From Variovorax paradoxus (GTDB taxonomy: Bacteria; Pseudomonadota; Gammaproteobacteria; Burkholderiales; Burkholderiaceae_C): a stretch of 64,000 nucleotides of DNA. Numbering within the stretch: position 1 is the stretch's first letter; the number at the start of each line of letters is the position of its first letter. Under the pieces are notes generated by a model, which was given only the letters and a program-made list of their open reading frames with translations, did no database searches and was not told the DNA's origin. Location of the stretch: positions 62,001 to 126,000 of the forward strand of contig NZ_JAUSRN010000012.1 in the NCBI RefSeq assembly GCF_030811855.1, read 5' to 3'. Shown piece by piece: positions 7,421 through 15,837 of the stretch. Both the position numbers and the translations under genes were made by a program.

Positions 7421-10369
7421 ATGAGCGCCAGACTGACCCATCCCTCCATCGCTGCCGGCGGACGCCCGATCCGCTTCTGGTACGACGGCCAGCCCGTGGA
7501 CGGTCTCGAGGGCGAAACCGTGGCTGCCGCGCTCGCGGCCAGCGATCTCCGGCAGATGCGGCACACGCAGGGCGGCGAACGCCGCGGCCTGTATTGCGGC
7601 ATGGGCGCCTGCTTCGACTGCCTCGTGACGATCGACGGCCGGGCCAGCCAGCGCGCCTGCCTGACAAAGGCCGCGGACGGCCAGCAGATCCGCTCGGCCA
7701 TGCCGGCGGGGACGCCTGCGGATCCATTGACGCCGCTGGCACCCGACGCGGCAGCCCGGCCGCTGGCGCGCGAAGTCGACGTGCTGGTGGTCGGCGCCGG
7801 CCCGGCCGGTCTCTCGGCGGCGCTCGCGGCCCGGCGCGCGGGTGCCGGCGTGCTGGTGCTCGACGAGCGGCTGCAGTCCGGCGGCCAGTTCTTCAAACCG
7901 CTGGCACCGTCGCACCAGGCCGCAACACCGCCGGACCGGCAGTTTGCGGACGGCCTGGCGCTGGAGCGCGAAGTGCTCTCCGCCGGCGTCACGATCCAGC
8001 AGGACGCGCAGGTCTGGGCCGCGTTTTCGCCGCACGACGTCAGCGCGCTGATCGACGGGCAGGTCACCCACATCCGATGCCGGCAGCTGGTGATCGCGCC
8101 GGGTGCCTACGAGCGGCCGGTGCCCTTCCCGGGCTGGACGCTGCCGGGCGTGATGACCACCGGCGCCGCTCAGACGCTGGCGCGGGCCTACCGCGTCGCG
8201 CCGGGACAGCGCGTGGTGATCGCCGGCAACGGACCGCTCAACCTGCAGCTGGCCGCGGAACTGATTGCCGGCGGCGCCCACGTCATCGCGGTGCTCGAAT
8301 CGGCGGGCCGCCCGTCCGCGGGCGACTGGCGCCAGCTGCTCGCCGCCGCCCGCACCGCGCCCGATCTGCTGCGCCAGGGCTGGGGCTACCTTCGGGAGTT
8401 GCGCGCCCACAAGGTCCCACTGCTGTGGGGCCATGCAGTGGTCGGCGCCGAAGGCGCGGCCGAGCTGCAGGCGGTGCAGGCCGCGCGGCTCGATGCCCAT
8501 GGCCGTGCCACACCTTCCCCGGCGCTGCGCTTCGAGGCCGATACGCTGTGCCTGGGCTACGGCTTCATCCCCTCGACCGAGCTGGCGCGCATGCTCGGCT
8601 GTGAACACCGCCTGGCCGACCGGCACCTGGGCTACCTCGCGACCGTGACGGGCACCGACGGCGCCACCAGCCTGCCCGGGGTGTTCGTGGTCGGCGATGG
8701 TGCCGACATGGGCGGCTCGCGCGTCGCATTGGCGCGCGGCACGCTGGCGGGCGCGGCGGCGGCACGCAACATCGGCCTGACCGCCTCCGAACCGCCCGGC
8801 GCCGGGGACCGGTTGCGCCGCGCCGAGCGCTTCCAGCAGGCGCTGTGGTCGCTCTACCGGGCGCCGCCCGTGGCGCTGGCCACGGTCAGCGACGACACGC
8901 TGCTGTGCCGCTGCGAGGAGATCAGCTTCGGTTCGGTGCGCGAGCAGATCCGGGCCGGCCGCGACACGCTGGCCGCGCTGAAGCGCAACACGCGGCTCGG
9001 CATGGGCCGCTGCCAAGGCCGCTATTGCGCGGTCACCGCGGCCAGGTTGATCGGCGAGACGACTGGACGCCCGACCGCGGTCGAGCAGTACTTCGCGCCG
9101 CGGCCGCCGGCCAGGCCGGTGCCCGCGGGCGCGCTCGGCTTCGAGAAGCCCGAATGGGGCGGCCACAAGCCGGCGATCACGCCGAACCTCGCGCGCCCTG
9201 TGGAGCGCGCGCCCTTTCACATCCTCCGCACCGACGTGCTGGTGATCGGCGCCGGCGTGCTCGGTTCCTGCCTGGGGTACTACCTGGCGAAGGCCGGCCA
9301 GGACGTGACGGTGGTCGACCGCGACGACATCAATCTGCAGGCCTCCGGCGCCAACGCGGGAAGCCTGCATGTCCAGCTGCTGTCTTTCGACTTCGGCGTC
9401 AAGGCGCAGCAAGGTGGCGGCCCGGCCGCGGCCACCCTGCCCCTCGGCCCGATGTCGGTGCGGCTCTGGCAGGAGATCCAGGCCGATTGCGGCGAAGAAG
9501 ACCTCGAGATCAAGATCACGGGCGGGCTGATGGTGGCCGACAGCGAGGCCGGCATGCGCTTCCTCGAGGCCAAGGCCGCGCTCGAGCGCAGCCACGGCAT
9601 CGACGCGCAAGTCATCGACGGCGCCGAACTGCGCCGGCTCGCACCCGCGCTATCCGGAAAGCTGCTGGGCGCCGACCTGTGCCCGATGGAAGGCAAGATC
9701 AACCCCCTGCGCGCGACCTATGCGGTGGCCTCGCGGGCGCAGCAGGAAGGCGCGCGCTTTCTGCGCGGCTGCGACGTGATGCGCATCGAACGCCGGCCGG
9801 GCAGCGGCGCCGGCTTCGTCGTTCACACCTCGCGCGGCACCATCCACGCAGGCCGCGTGGTGAACGCCAGCGGCGCCTGGTCGAGCACGGTCGGCGACAT
9901 GCTGGGCATCAGGATACCGGTCAAGGGCGCACCGCTGCAGATGATCGTGACCGAGCCGGCACCGCCGCTGGTCAACCACCTGGTGGCACATGCCGACCGC
10001 CACCTGAGCCTCAAGCAGGCGGCCACCGGCGGCCTGCTCATCGGCGGCGGCTGGACGGCCGCCTTTCACGAGGGCATGCGACTGAACCGCGCCGAGCGCG
10101 ACAGCATCGAAGGAAGCCTCTGGGTCGCGCGCCAGGTGCTGCCGGCCGTGAGCGGGCTGCACATGGTGCGCTGCTGGGCCGGCATGAACGTCAACATCGA
10201 CGGCGCGCCGATCATCGGCGGCGTATCCGGCCTGCCCGGCTTCTACAACGCCGTGACCTCCAACGGCTACACGCTGGCACCCATCACCGCTCACCTGGTG
10301 GCCGACCTGATCGTGCGCGGCCGCACCGACATCGACATCACTCCTTTCCACATCGACCGCTTTCTTTGA
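7421..10369 (+). CDS. Fused [2Fe-2S]/FAD oxidoreductase plus amino-acid-oxidase-type dehydrogenase
   Basis: 982 residues from ATG 7421. Three units that are usually separate subunits are joined. First is a small ferredoxin-like domain with Cys59, Cys64, Cys67 and Cys80. Next is an NAD(P)/FAD-type oxidoreductase (GAGPAG at 125-130) ending in a BFD-like iron-sulfur segment with Cys496, Cys498, Cys531 and Cys536. Last, from about residue 605, is a DAO-type flavoprotein (VLVIGAGVLGSCLGYYL). The layout matches gamma-alpha-beta subunits of HcnABC, opine oxidase or D-hydroxyproline dehydrogenase. It should oxidise a C-N bond of an amino or imino acid and pass electrons to the respiratory chain. The M20 gene follows after 4 bp. 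Confidence 0.88.
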   Translation: MSARLTHPSIAAGGRPIRFWYDGQPVDGLEGETVAAALAASDLRQMRHTQGGERRGLYCGMGACFDCLVTIDGRASQRACLTKAADGQQIRSAMPAGTPADPLTPLAPDAAARPLAREVDVLVVGAGPAGLSAALAARRAGAGVLVLDERLQSGGQFFKPLAPSHQAATPPDRQFADGLALEREVLSAGVTIQQDAQVWAAFSPHDVSALIDGQVTHIRCRQLVIAPGAYERPVPFPGWTLPGVMTTGAAQTLARAYRVAPGQRVVIAGNGPLNLQLAAELIAGGAHVIAVLESAGRPSAGDWRQLLAAARTAPDLLRQGWGYLRELRAHKVPLLWGHAVVGAEGAAELQAVQAARLDAHGRATPSPALRFEADTLCLGYGFIPSTELARMLGCEHRLADRHLGYLATVTGTDGATSLPGVFVVGDGADMGGSRVALARGTLAGAAAARNIGLTASEPPGAGDRLRRAERFQQALWSLYRAPPVALATVSDDTLLCRCEEISFGSVREQIRAGRDTLAALKRNTRLGMGRCQGRYCAVTAARLIGETTGRPTAVEQYFAPRPPARPVPAGALGFEKPEWGGHKPAITPNLARPVERAPFHILRTDVLVIGAGVLGSCLGYYLAKAGQDVTVVDRDDINLQASGANAGSLHVQLLSFDFGVKAQQGGGPAAATLPLGPMSVRLWQEIQADCGEEDLEIKITGGLMVADSEAGMRFLEAKAALERSHGIDAQVIDGAELRRLAPALSGKLLGADLCPMEGKINPLRATYAVASRAQQEGARFLRGCDVMRIERRPGSGAGFVVHTSRGTIHAGRVVNASGAWSSTVGDMLGIRIPVKGAPLQMIVTEPAPPLVNHLVAHADRHLSLKQAATGGLLIGGGWTAAFHEGMRLNRAERDSIEGSLWVARQVLPAVSGLHMVRCWAGMNVNIDGAPIIGGVSGLPGFYNAVTSNGYTLAPITAHLVADLIVRGRTDIDITPFHIDRFL

Positions 10370-10373
10370 CGCC

Positions 10374-11651
10374 ATGACAGACCTTTCAACCGCGCGCGAC
10401 ACGCTGCGCCAATTCATCGACACCCATTTCGACCATCAGGTCCAAACCCTCGCACGGCTGGTGCAATGCCCCTCCGACAACCCGCCCGGCGACTGCGCCC
10501 CGCACGCCGAACTCACGGCCCGGCTGCTCGAGGCCATGGACCTGAAGGTCGAACGCCATCCGGTGCCGGCCGCATTCGCAGCGCAACACGGCATGCGCAG
10601 CGTGACCAATCTGATCGTGCGCGAGCGCTTCGGCGACGGGCCGGTGATTGCACTCAATGCACACGGCGACGTGGTGCCGCCCGGCTCAGGCTGGAGCGGT
10701 TCGCCCTACGGCGGCGAGGTGCGCGACGGCTGGCTGTACGGCCGCGGCGCCGCGGTCTCGAAGTCGGATTTCACGACCTACGCGTTCGCGATGCGTGCGC
10801 TCAAACAGTTGCAGTCATCGGGCGCGCCGCTGGCCGGTACGGTCGAGCTGCACTTGACCTATGACGAAGAAACCGGCGGCATGACCGGCCCGGCATGGAT
10901 TCTTTCGCAGGGCCTGAGCCGGCCGGACTACGTGATATCGGCCGCCTTCTCGCATCACGTGGTGGTGGCGCACAACGGCTGCCTGCATCTGGAAGTGACG
11001 CTGCGCGGCAAGTCCGCGCATGCGGCGAGGCCCGACACCGGCGTCGACGCGATCGAGGCTTCGGCGACCCTGCTGCCGGCGCTCTACCGCTATCGCGACC
11101 AGCTGGCGCAGCGGCCCTCGCAAACGCCGGGCATCACGCAGCCGACGATGGTCGTCGGCCTGATCGAAGGCGGCATCAACACCAACGTGGTGGCCGACGC
11201 GCTGAGCCTGCGGATCGACCGCCGCATCGTGCCCGAAGAAGTGCCCGAGGACGTCGAGGCCGAACTGCGCCAGGTCATCGAGCAAGCCTGCAGCAGCCTG
11301 CCCGGCATCTCCGTCGAGATCCGGCAGATCCTGCTGGCCCGGCCTTTCGCGCCCGCCCCCGGCGCACAGGCCTTCGCGGAGCTGATGTGCCGCGAAGCCA
11401 GCGCCGTGATGGGCAAGCCGGTCACGCCGATCGGTGTGCCGCTCTACACCGATGCACGGCTTTACAGCGAAGCCGGCATTCCGACCGTGATGTACGGCGC
11501 CGGCCCCGCGTCGCTGCTGGAAGCCAACGGCCATCGCGCCGACGAGCGCGTGCCGCTCGATGAACTGCGCAAGGCGACCGTCGTGGTCGCCAACACGCTG
11601 CTGCAACTCCTGACCCAGCCGGAGCGATCACTGCTCGGGCCGACGCCATAG
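10374..11651 (+). CDS. M20 family metallo-amidohydrolase (ArgE/DapE-like)
   Basis: 425 residues. M20 metal-site motifs are visible: the His in LNAHGDVVPPG, the Asp in GRGAAVSKSD, the Glu pair in TYDEETGG, and a late His in EANGHRADE. A dimerisation domain insert starts near CLHLEVTLRGKSAHAARP. It should hydrolyse an N-acyl, N-carbamoyl or similar amide in the cytoplasm. It is encoded 4 bp after the fused flavoenzyme, so both are co-expressed. Together with the hydantoinase in the opposite arm, a ring-opening, deacylation and oxidation order is plausible but inferred. The 3' end overlaps the convergent gene by 24 bp. Confidence 0.9.
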   Translation: MTDLSTARDTLRQFIDTHFDHQVQTLARLVQCPSDNPPGDCAPHAELTARLLEAMDLKVERHPVPAAFAAQHGMRSVTNLIVRERFGDGPVIALNAHGDVVPPGSGWSGSPYGGEVRDGWLYGRGAAVSKSDFTTYAFAMRALKQLQSSGAPLAGTVELHLTYDEETGGMTGPAWILSQGLSRPDYVISAAFSHHVVVAHNGCLHLEVTLRGKSAHAARPDTGVDAIEASATLLPALYRYRDQLAQRPSQTPGITQPTMVVGLIEGGINTNVVADALSLRIDRRIVPEEVPEDVEAELRQVIEQACSSLPGISVEIRQILLARPFAPAPGAQAFAELMCREASAVMGKPVTPIGVPLYTDARLYSEAGIPTVMYGAGPASLLEANGHRADERVPLDELRKATVVVANTLLQLLTQPERSLLGPTP

Positions 11652-12002
11652 CCAGATCGCGATGGCCGCCATGAAGAGCGGCGCGCCGATCTTCACGGCG
11701 ACGGGTGCGCCGGTGGCAAGCAGCACAAGCGCGCTGAAGGTCATCATCACGGTCGCGGTCCACTTCGCGCGGCGCGGCACCGCGCCTCTTTCCTGCCATC
11801 GCCGGATGTACTCGCCGTAGCGGGGGTGTTCGAGAAGCCAGCGCTCCAGCGCCGGCCAGCCGTGGCGTGCCGCCCAGGCGGCTGCGAGCAGAAAGGGCAC
11901 CGTCGGCAGAACGGGGAGAAAGGCGCCGATCAGGCCGAGGGCGACAAACACCAGCGCCAGCACGCGCCAGAGCAGCCTCGCGACCGGACCTTTGGGCCGC
12001 AT
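11628..12002 (-). CDS. YbaN-like (DUF454) inner membrane protein
   Basis: 124 residues with two hydrophobic hairpins: LALVFVALGLIGAFLPVLPTVPFLLAAA near the start, and residues from about TVMMTFSALVLLA onward near the end. The sequence GLIGAFLPVLPTVPF and the loop HPRYGEYIRRWQERGAVP are typical of the YbaN/DUF454 family, whose function is unknown. The stop overlaps the 3' end of the convergent M20 gene by 24 bp. It is separated by 90 bp from the sigma-factor gene upstream and might be read as the last gene of that unit. Confidence 0.88.
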   Translation of the reverse strand: MRPKGPVARLLWRVLALVFVALGLIGAFLPVLPTVPFLLAAAWAARHGWPALERWLLEHPRYGEYIRRWQERGAVPRRAKWTATVMMTFSALVLLATGAPVAVKIGAPLFMAAIAIWLWRRPEQ

Positions 12003-12092
12003 CAGGACGCGTGCACTCCGAAATGATCTGCGGGGAAGTGCGAAGCGGGCATCGGGGGATGGTAAGCCAACGGTCCGCCCGGACGATGCGCT

Positions 12093-12650
12093 TCAAGCGG
12101 CGTCCGGGCCGCCGTCCTGGTTCCAATAGCCGCCGTTCATCAGGCTTTCGCGCACCATGGCGCGGGCGCGATGCAGCCGGCTCTTCACCGCTTCCACGCT
12201 CAGCCCCAGGCTTTGCGCCACTTCGGGGGCGGTCAGCTCCTCGACGTCGCGCAGGATCAGTGCAACGCGATAAGCCTCCGGCAGCGCAGCAATCGCCTTC
12301 GTCAGGTCGAGGCGAAGATCGGTCGGGATCGCGGGCGCGGCCAATTCGTCGGCAAGCGGCTCCGACGACAGCCGGTCCTTGGAGGCGCTGCGCCTGAAGA
12401 TCCGGTAGCACTCGCGCTCGATGATCCGGAACAGCCATGTGGCAAAGGCGGCCACGGTCCCGAGCGTGCCGATCTTCCGGTGCAACTGCCACAGCGCCAC
12501 CTGCACCGCGTCTTCGGCGTCCTCGCTGTTGGTGCAGGTGCGGCGCGCAAAGCGCTTGAGATCGGGTTGGCATGTGCGCAGAAGCTGCGACAGCGCCCGC
12601 TCATCCCCCGCACAGGCAGCCTCGATCAGCGGCGCGGATGCGCGGATCAT
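12093..12650 (-). CDS. ECF-type RNA polymerase sigma factor
   Basis: 185 residues from ATG 12650. Region 2 is seen in EDAVQVALWQLHRKI and TWLFRIIERECYRIFRR. Region 4 is seen in LPEAYRVALILRDVEELTAPEVAQSLGLS followed by VKSRLHRARAMVRE, the recognition helix-turn-helix. It redirects RNA polymerase to a specific promoter set. The start codon overlaps the stop of the small DUF2892 gene in an ATGA, so the two are translationally coupled. No anti-sigma gene with a zinc motif is next to it; the small membrane protein is the only candidate partner. Divergent to the pilin-like cluster, which it may control (inference). Confidence 0.9.
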   Translation of the reverse strand: MIRASAPLIEAACAGDERALSQLLRTCQPDLKRFARRTCTNSEDAEDAVQVALWQLHRKIGTLGTVAAFATWLFRIIERECYRIFRRSASKDRLSSEPLADELAAPAIPTDLRLDLTKAIAALPEAYRVALILRDVEELTAPEVAQSLGLSVEAVKSRLHRARAMVRESLMNGGYWNQDGGPDAA

Positions 12651-12862
12651 TTCAGCGACCCAACGGCCCTGCGGCCGAGCATTGCGCAGGCAGGGCAGAA
12701 CCCAACGACGGCCGTGCCTCCCATCATGGCCGCAACGGCAAAGCCCAGCACCTGGAGCCCTCCGGGCGGCAAAAAGTAGAAGGCGCCAAGCGCCGCCAGA
12801 ACGCCCAGGCAAAGGCGGATCACTCGTTCCCAGGCTGGGATGTTGCGTTTTAGATGAAACAC
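12647..12862 (-). CDS. Small DUF2892 (YgaP-type) membrane protein
   Basis: 71 residues from a GTG at 12862, chosen because TTGGAG lies a suitable distance upstream and the family begins with FHLKRNIPAWERVIR. Longer frames upstream look non-coding. Two membrane spans are separated by a short PPGG turn: LCLGVLAALGAFYFLP, and LQVLGFAVAAMMGGTAVVG followed by FCPACAMLG. The CPAC pair could bind metal or sense redox state. Function is unknown; DUF2892 domains often accompany rhodanese or stress genes. Tight coupling to the sigma factor gene suggests it could tether or regulate the sigma factor. Confidence 0.8.
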   Translation of the reverse strand: MFHLKRNIPAWERVIRLCLGVLAALGAFYFLPPGGLQVLGFAVAAMMGGTAVVGFCPACAMLGRRAVGSLK

Positions 12863-13145
12863 GTTGCAGCTCCAAAAGATGTTGACCCTTGCATGGAGGG
12901 CCGCGCGTGGTCCAAAGGATTCAGCCATTGAAAAGAAATTTACCGGTCCCTTCGAGGAAGCGCGCGGCTCCGCCCGAATGAGTGTCGCAACGACACAACG
13001 CCCATTTCTGTGACTTATTACCGAAGTTCCCATTTGCAGGCGTTTCATTCAGAAATGAGAACTTAATGTCTCACACAAATGTATTTATTTAGTTACACTC
13101 GACCTGCCTCCCGCCCCATCCATTAGCCCTAAAGCATTCATTTTC
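12863..13145. promoter_or_regulatory. Divergent intergenic region, sigma operon / pilin-like cluster
   Basis: 283 bp with no supported gene. A GGGAACTT on the minus strand (13031-13024) and a GAGAACTT on the plus strand (13057-13064) resemble the -35 element of ECF sigma promoters. Matching -10 elements were not convincing. TGAGA (13056-13060) and TCTCA (13069-13073) form a short inverted repeat over the plus-strand element. The 3' part is AT-rich (around 13078-13096) and probably holds the promoter of the cluster beginning at 13146. Confidence 0.35.
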
Positions 13146-13796
13146 ATGAAAAACCTACTTCTGATCGCCGCAGCAGCCGCCATCCTGGCGCCCTTCGCCA
13201 GCCAAGCCGAATCGAACTTCGTGACGACCACCGGCTCGACGTCACCGGCCGCCAGCGCCAAGCTCGACTTCAAGATCGTCGTTCCGAAGGTGCTGTTCCT
13301 GCAGGTCGGCACGGGCTCCAGCATGACGGACAACACGACGGTGGATATGGTGACGTTCACTGTGCCCGCCAACGGCATTGGCAACGGCACTGCGGTGGCA
13401 GGTACCGGCGGCAACCTCTCCGGCGGCGCCGTCACGGTTCGCGTACTCGGCAATACTGGCAACGTCGTCCTGACCAATGCGACCTCGGGTCAACTCAGCA
13501 ATGGCGTCAGCGGCAATCCGACCGTGCCGTGGACCGACATCACCGTGACGGCCGACGTATTGGCGACGACCACGACCGGCTACACCAACGCCGCAATCGC
13601 CCACCCGCCGTTCAACAACGGCGCGACCGGCGGCGCGTCGGCAACGCCCACCACGCTGACTGCGTCGGGCGGCCTCGTGCGCCGCGAAGGCAGCTGGACC
13701 TTCGCCTATGCCAACACCTCCGTGATGCCAGCCGGCACCTACGGCGACACGGTCGCAAACAACGGACGCGTGACCTACACCGCGACCGCCCCCTGA
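13146..13796 (+). CDS. Secreted pilin-like structural protein
   Basis: 216 residues. A signal peptide (MKNLLLIAAAAAILAPFASQA) precedes a Ser/Thr/Gly/Ala-rich beta-type mature chain. Near its start is LDFKIVVPKVLFLQVGTGS, a motif repeated in part by two other proteins of this cluster (13896-14555 and 18069-18392). The end reads SVMPAGTYGDTVANNGRVTYTATAP, similar to the C-terminal strand of spore-coat-U and fimbrial subunits. It is the first gene of a run that also encodes a PapD-like chaperone and an outer-membrane barrel. I read it as the major subunit of a surface fibre or coat, but no exact family name is justified. Confidence 0.75.
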   Translation: MKNLLLIAAAAAILAPFASQAESNFVTTTGSTSPAASAKLDFKIVVPKVLFLQVGTGSSMTDNTTVDMVTFTVPANGIGNGTAVAGTGGNLSGGAVTVRVLGNTGNVVLTNATSGQLSNGVSGNPTVPWTDITVTADVLATTTTGYTNAAIAHPPFNNGATGGASATPTTLTASGGLVRREGSWTFAYANTSVMPAGTYGDTVANNGRVTYTATAP

Positions 13797-13895
13797 GCTC
13801 CAGCAGAACCTCCAAATAAATAAGCGCGGCTTCCAACCCTCGATGACCGAAGGCGGACCGAGTCCTGCCTTGGCGATTCGCTGAGAACGAGCGGC

Positions 13896-14555
13896 ATGAA
13901 ATCTTTGTCATTCCGGATGCGCCGCGCCCTGCTGGGGCTCGCCGTGGCGTGCGTCGCCTGGCTGCCCAGCGCACACGGCTTCACGGTCGGCATCACCGCC
14001 GGGCAGCGCGCGTTGTTCCTTCAGGTGGGCGTGGGCACCATGTCGGGAGGGTTCTTCAACAACGGCGGCACGCCGGGCGACAACTCGACGGTCAACACCG
14101 CATCGGTCACCGTCCCGGTGGCCCAGCTTGGGTCGGGCGCACCGCAGCTCATGACGACGGACAGCACCGTCACGGCCAGTCCCTGGGAAGGGGCCGCCTT
14201 CTGCAACTCGCCCGCCACCACCGGACAGGTGTACGTGGGCGGCTTCTTCCGCCGGCCCGGCCAGGGGGCCGGAGGCAACGAAGCCATACTGAGCGTCACT
14301 ACGCCGGCCGCCCTGACCAGCGGCAACGGCGACACCATTCCGTTCAGCAGGATTGCATGGACCTCTTCGGGTAACGGCGACGCCACCGCGACCATTCCGA
14401 GCGGCACGTTCGTTAGCGGTGGTACGCAGACCCTGCTGACCGTCAGCCGCAACACGTGGTTCGAAAGCTGTCTCGCGTTCAGCTACCTCAATACAGAGAT
14501 CGTCCCGGCCGGCACCTTCACCGGCAGGGCGACCTTCACGTTGACCGCCCCATGA
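13896..14555 (+). CDS. Secreted pilin-like protein, paralogue
   Basis: 219 residues with a signal peptide ending near LPSAHG. The mature start FTVGITAGQRALFLQVGVG carries the LFLQVG motif of the preceding protein. The C-terminus NTEIVPAGTFTGRATFTLTAP again looks like a fimbrial-type final strand. Two cysteines (in AAFCNSP and ESCLAF) could form a disulfide, unlike the first subunit. The stop overlaps the ATG of the next gene (ATGA at 14552-14555). It may be a tip or minor subunit. Function is inferred from the neighbours. Confidence 0.72.
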   Translation: MKSLSFRMRRALLGLAVACVAWLPSAHGFTVGITAGQRALFLQVGVGTMSGGFFNNGGTPGDNSTVNTASVTVPVAQLGSGAPQLMTTDSTVTASPWEGAAFCNSPATTGQVYVGGFFRRPGQGAGGNEAILSVTTPAALTSGNGDTIPFSRIAWTSSGNGDATATIPSGTFVSGGTQTLLTVSRNTWFESCLAFSYLNTEIVPAGTFTGRATFTLTAP

Positions 14556-15022
14556 GAGTCCAACGCACGCTTGCCATGCTGGCCGGCCTGTTGGCCCTGG
14601 GCGCAATGCTTCCCGCCGCTGCCGCCACCTATCGCATCGACGACACCGGCACCTTTGCGAGCCAGCCGGTCACGCCGATGCGCTGGCGCCAGCTGGCACC
14701 CGGCCGCGCCGGAGACCACACGGTGGAAGGCCGCGTGCAAGTGCAGCTGCGGCTCAATCTGTCGCAATGGGTCAGCCGGCCCGCGCGCATCTACCTGTCG
14801 CTGGCGCCGACCGACGGCGAGCAGCTGGTCGCCACCTGGCGCACGCAGGGCCGCCTGCTTCCGGGCACGGTCCGCGGCGGCAGTCGCACGCTGGTGTACG
14901 AGGGCGTGGTGCGCGACTCTTTCCTGCAGGAAAGCATCGTGGTCGATCTCACGGCCGACGGCCGCAAGGTCGAGCACGCGCAATCCCTGCAATTCTTTTT
15001 CGAGATCGAGGTATCCCCGTGA
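14552..15022 (+). CDS. Secreted hypothetical protein of the pilus-like cluster
   Basis: 156 residues from ATG 14552, inside the preceding stop. A signal peptide (AMLAGLLALGAMLPAAAA) precedes a mature chain of alternating beta strands: VEGRVQVQLRLNLSQWV, RIYLSLAPTDGEQLVATW, VYEGVVRDSFLQESIVVDL, ending FFFEIEVSP. No family is recognised. It lacks the LFLQVG motif. Its stop shares one base with the next start (TGATG), so it belongs to the same translationally coupled block as the chaperone and barrel. It could be a minor subunit, an anchor or a periplasmic accessory. Confidence 0.75.
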   Translation: MRVQRTLAMLAGLLALGAMLPAAAATYRIDDTGTFASQPVTPMRWRQLAPGRAGDHTVEGRVQVQLRLNLSQWVSRPARIYLSLAPTDGEQLVATWRTQGRLLPGTVRGGSRTLVYEGVVRDSFLQESIVVDLTADGRKVEHAQSLQFFFEIEVSP

Positions 15023-15837
15023 TGCGCCGAGTCGCACTTCTTTGCCGTGGCCGCAGTGCGGCTATTTTTCTGCTTGCAGCCCTGATGATGGGCACAACGG
15101 CGCAAGCGCAGTTTTCGCTTGCCGTGTCGCCGCCGCGCTTCGAACTGTCGACCAAGCCCGGCGAGCGCGTGCGCGAAGTGATCGAGCTCACGCACCGCGA
15201 CACGCCGAGCGGCGGCTACAAGCTCAAGACCGCGGACTGGACTTTCCGCCCCGATGCCTCGGTCGACTTCAGCGACGAGCTGGTGCCGGGCAGCTGCCGG
15301 CCCTGGGTGGCCATCGAGCGCCGCGAGCTCAGCATCACCTCCGGACGCCCCTACCGCTTTCGCTTCGAGGTGACGCCGCCGGCCGACGCGCCGCCCACCG
15401 AATGCCGCTTTGCGGTGCTGATCGAAGGCCAGCAACCGGCCACGGCCCCGGGCGTGCCGATGGCGCTGGGCGCGCGCATCGGAGTCATCGTCTACGTGGC
15501 CGTAGGCGACGTCGCACCGGTGCTGGAACTCGTGGGCACCTCGGTGCGAACGGTCGACGGGCGCCCCACGCCCATGCTCAAGATCCGCAACACGGGCACA
15601 GCCCATGGCCGCCTGGCCGGCTTTCTCTCGGGCACCGACGCGGGCGGCACGGCACTCGAGCTGCAGGCCGGCACCACGCCCATCATGCCCGGCGAAACCC
15701 GGGAAATCGCGCTCGCGGCCAACAAGCCCGGCGACACCGAAACCACCGTCGCGGTGCGTTTCCCGATCACCATCGCCGGCAAGCTGGAGTGGGGCAAGAG
15801 CGGCTCGCTGCCGATCAATCAACGCTTCGCTCCATGA
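15022..15837 (+). CDS. PapD-like periplasmic chaperone
   Basis: 271 residues with a signal peptide ending TTAQAQ. The mature N-terminus FSLAVSPPRFELSTKPGERVREVIELTH and the later FRFEVTPPADAPPTECRFAVLIEG fit an immunoglobulin-like fimbrial chaperone. The C-terminal half (LKIRNTGTAHGRLAGFL, then ETREIALAANKPGDTET) fits its second domain. The classical surface-loop sequence is not obvious, so it is a divergent member. It should hold and cap the secreted subunits before export through the barrel encoded next, with which it overlaps in an ATGA at 15834-15837. Confidence 0.78.
   Translation: MRRVALLCRGRSAAIFLLAALMMGTTAQAQFSLAVSPPRFELSTKPGERVREVIELTHRDTPSGGYKLKTADWTFRPDASVDFSDELVPGSCRPWVAIERRELSITSGRPYRFRFEVTPPADAPPTECRFAVLIEGQQPATAPGVPMALGARIGVIVYVAVGDVAPVLELVGTSVRTVDGRPTPMLKIRNTGTAHGRLAGFLSGTDAGGTALELQAGTTPIMPGETREIALAANKPGDTETTVAVRFPITIAGKLEWGKSGSLPINQRFAP

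Noticed and set aside
5526..7742. Long minus-strand open frame that would join the ABC receptor to upstream sequence
   Set aside because: The part upstream of 6356 is the shifted frame of the aldolase gene. The signal peptide and AGGAA site fix the receptor start at 6356.
7418..9610. 730-codon antisense open frame opposite the fused flavoenzyme
   Set aside because: Typical high-GC shadow with Arg/Ala/Gly/His-rich residues, no motif, and the plus-strand gene is certain.
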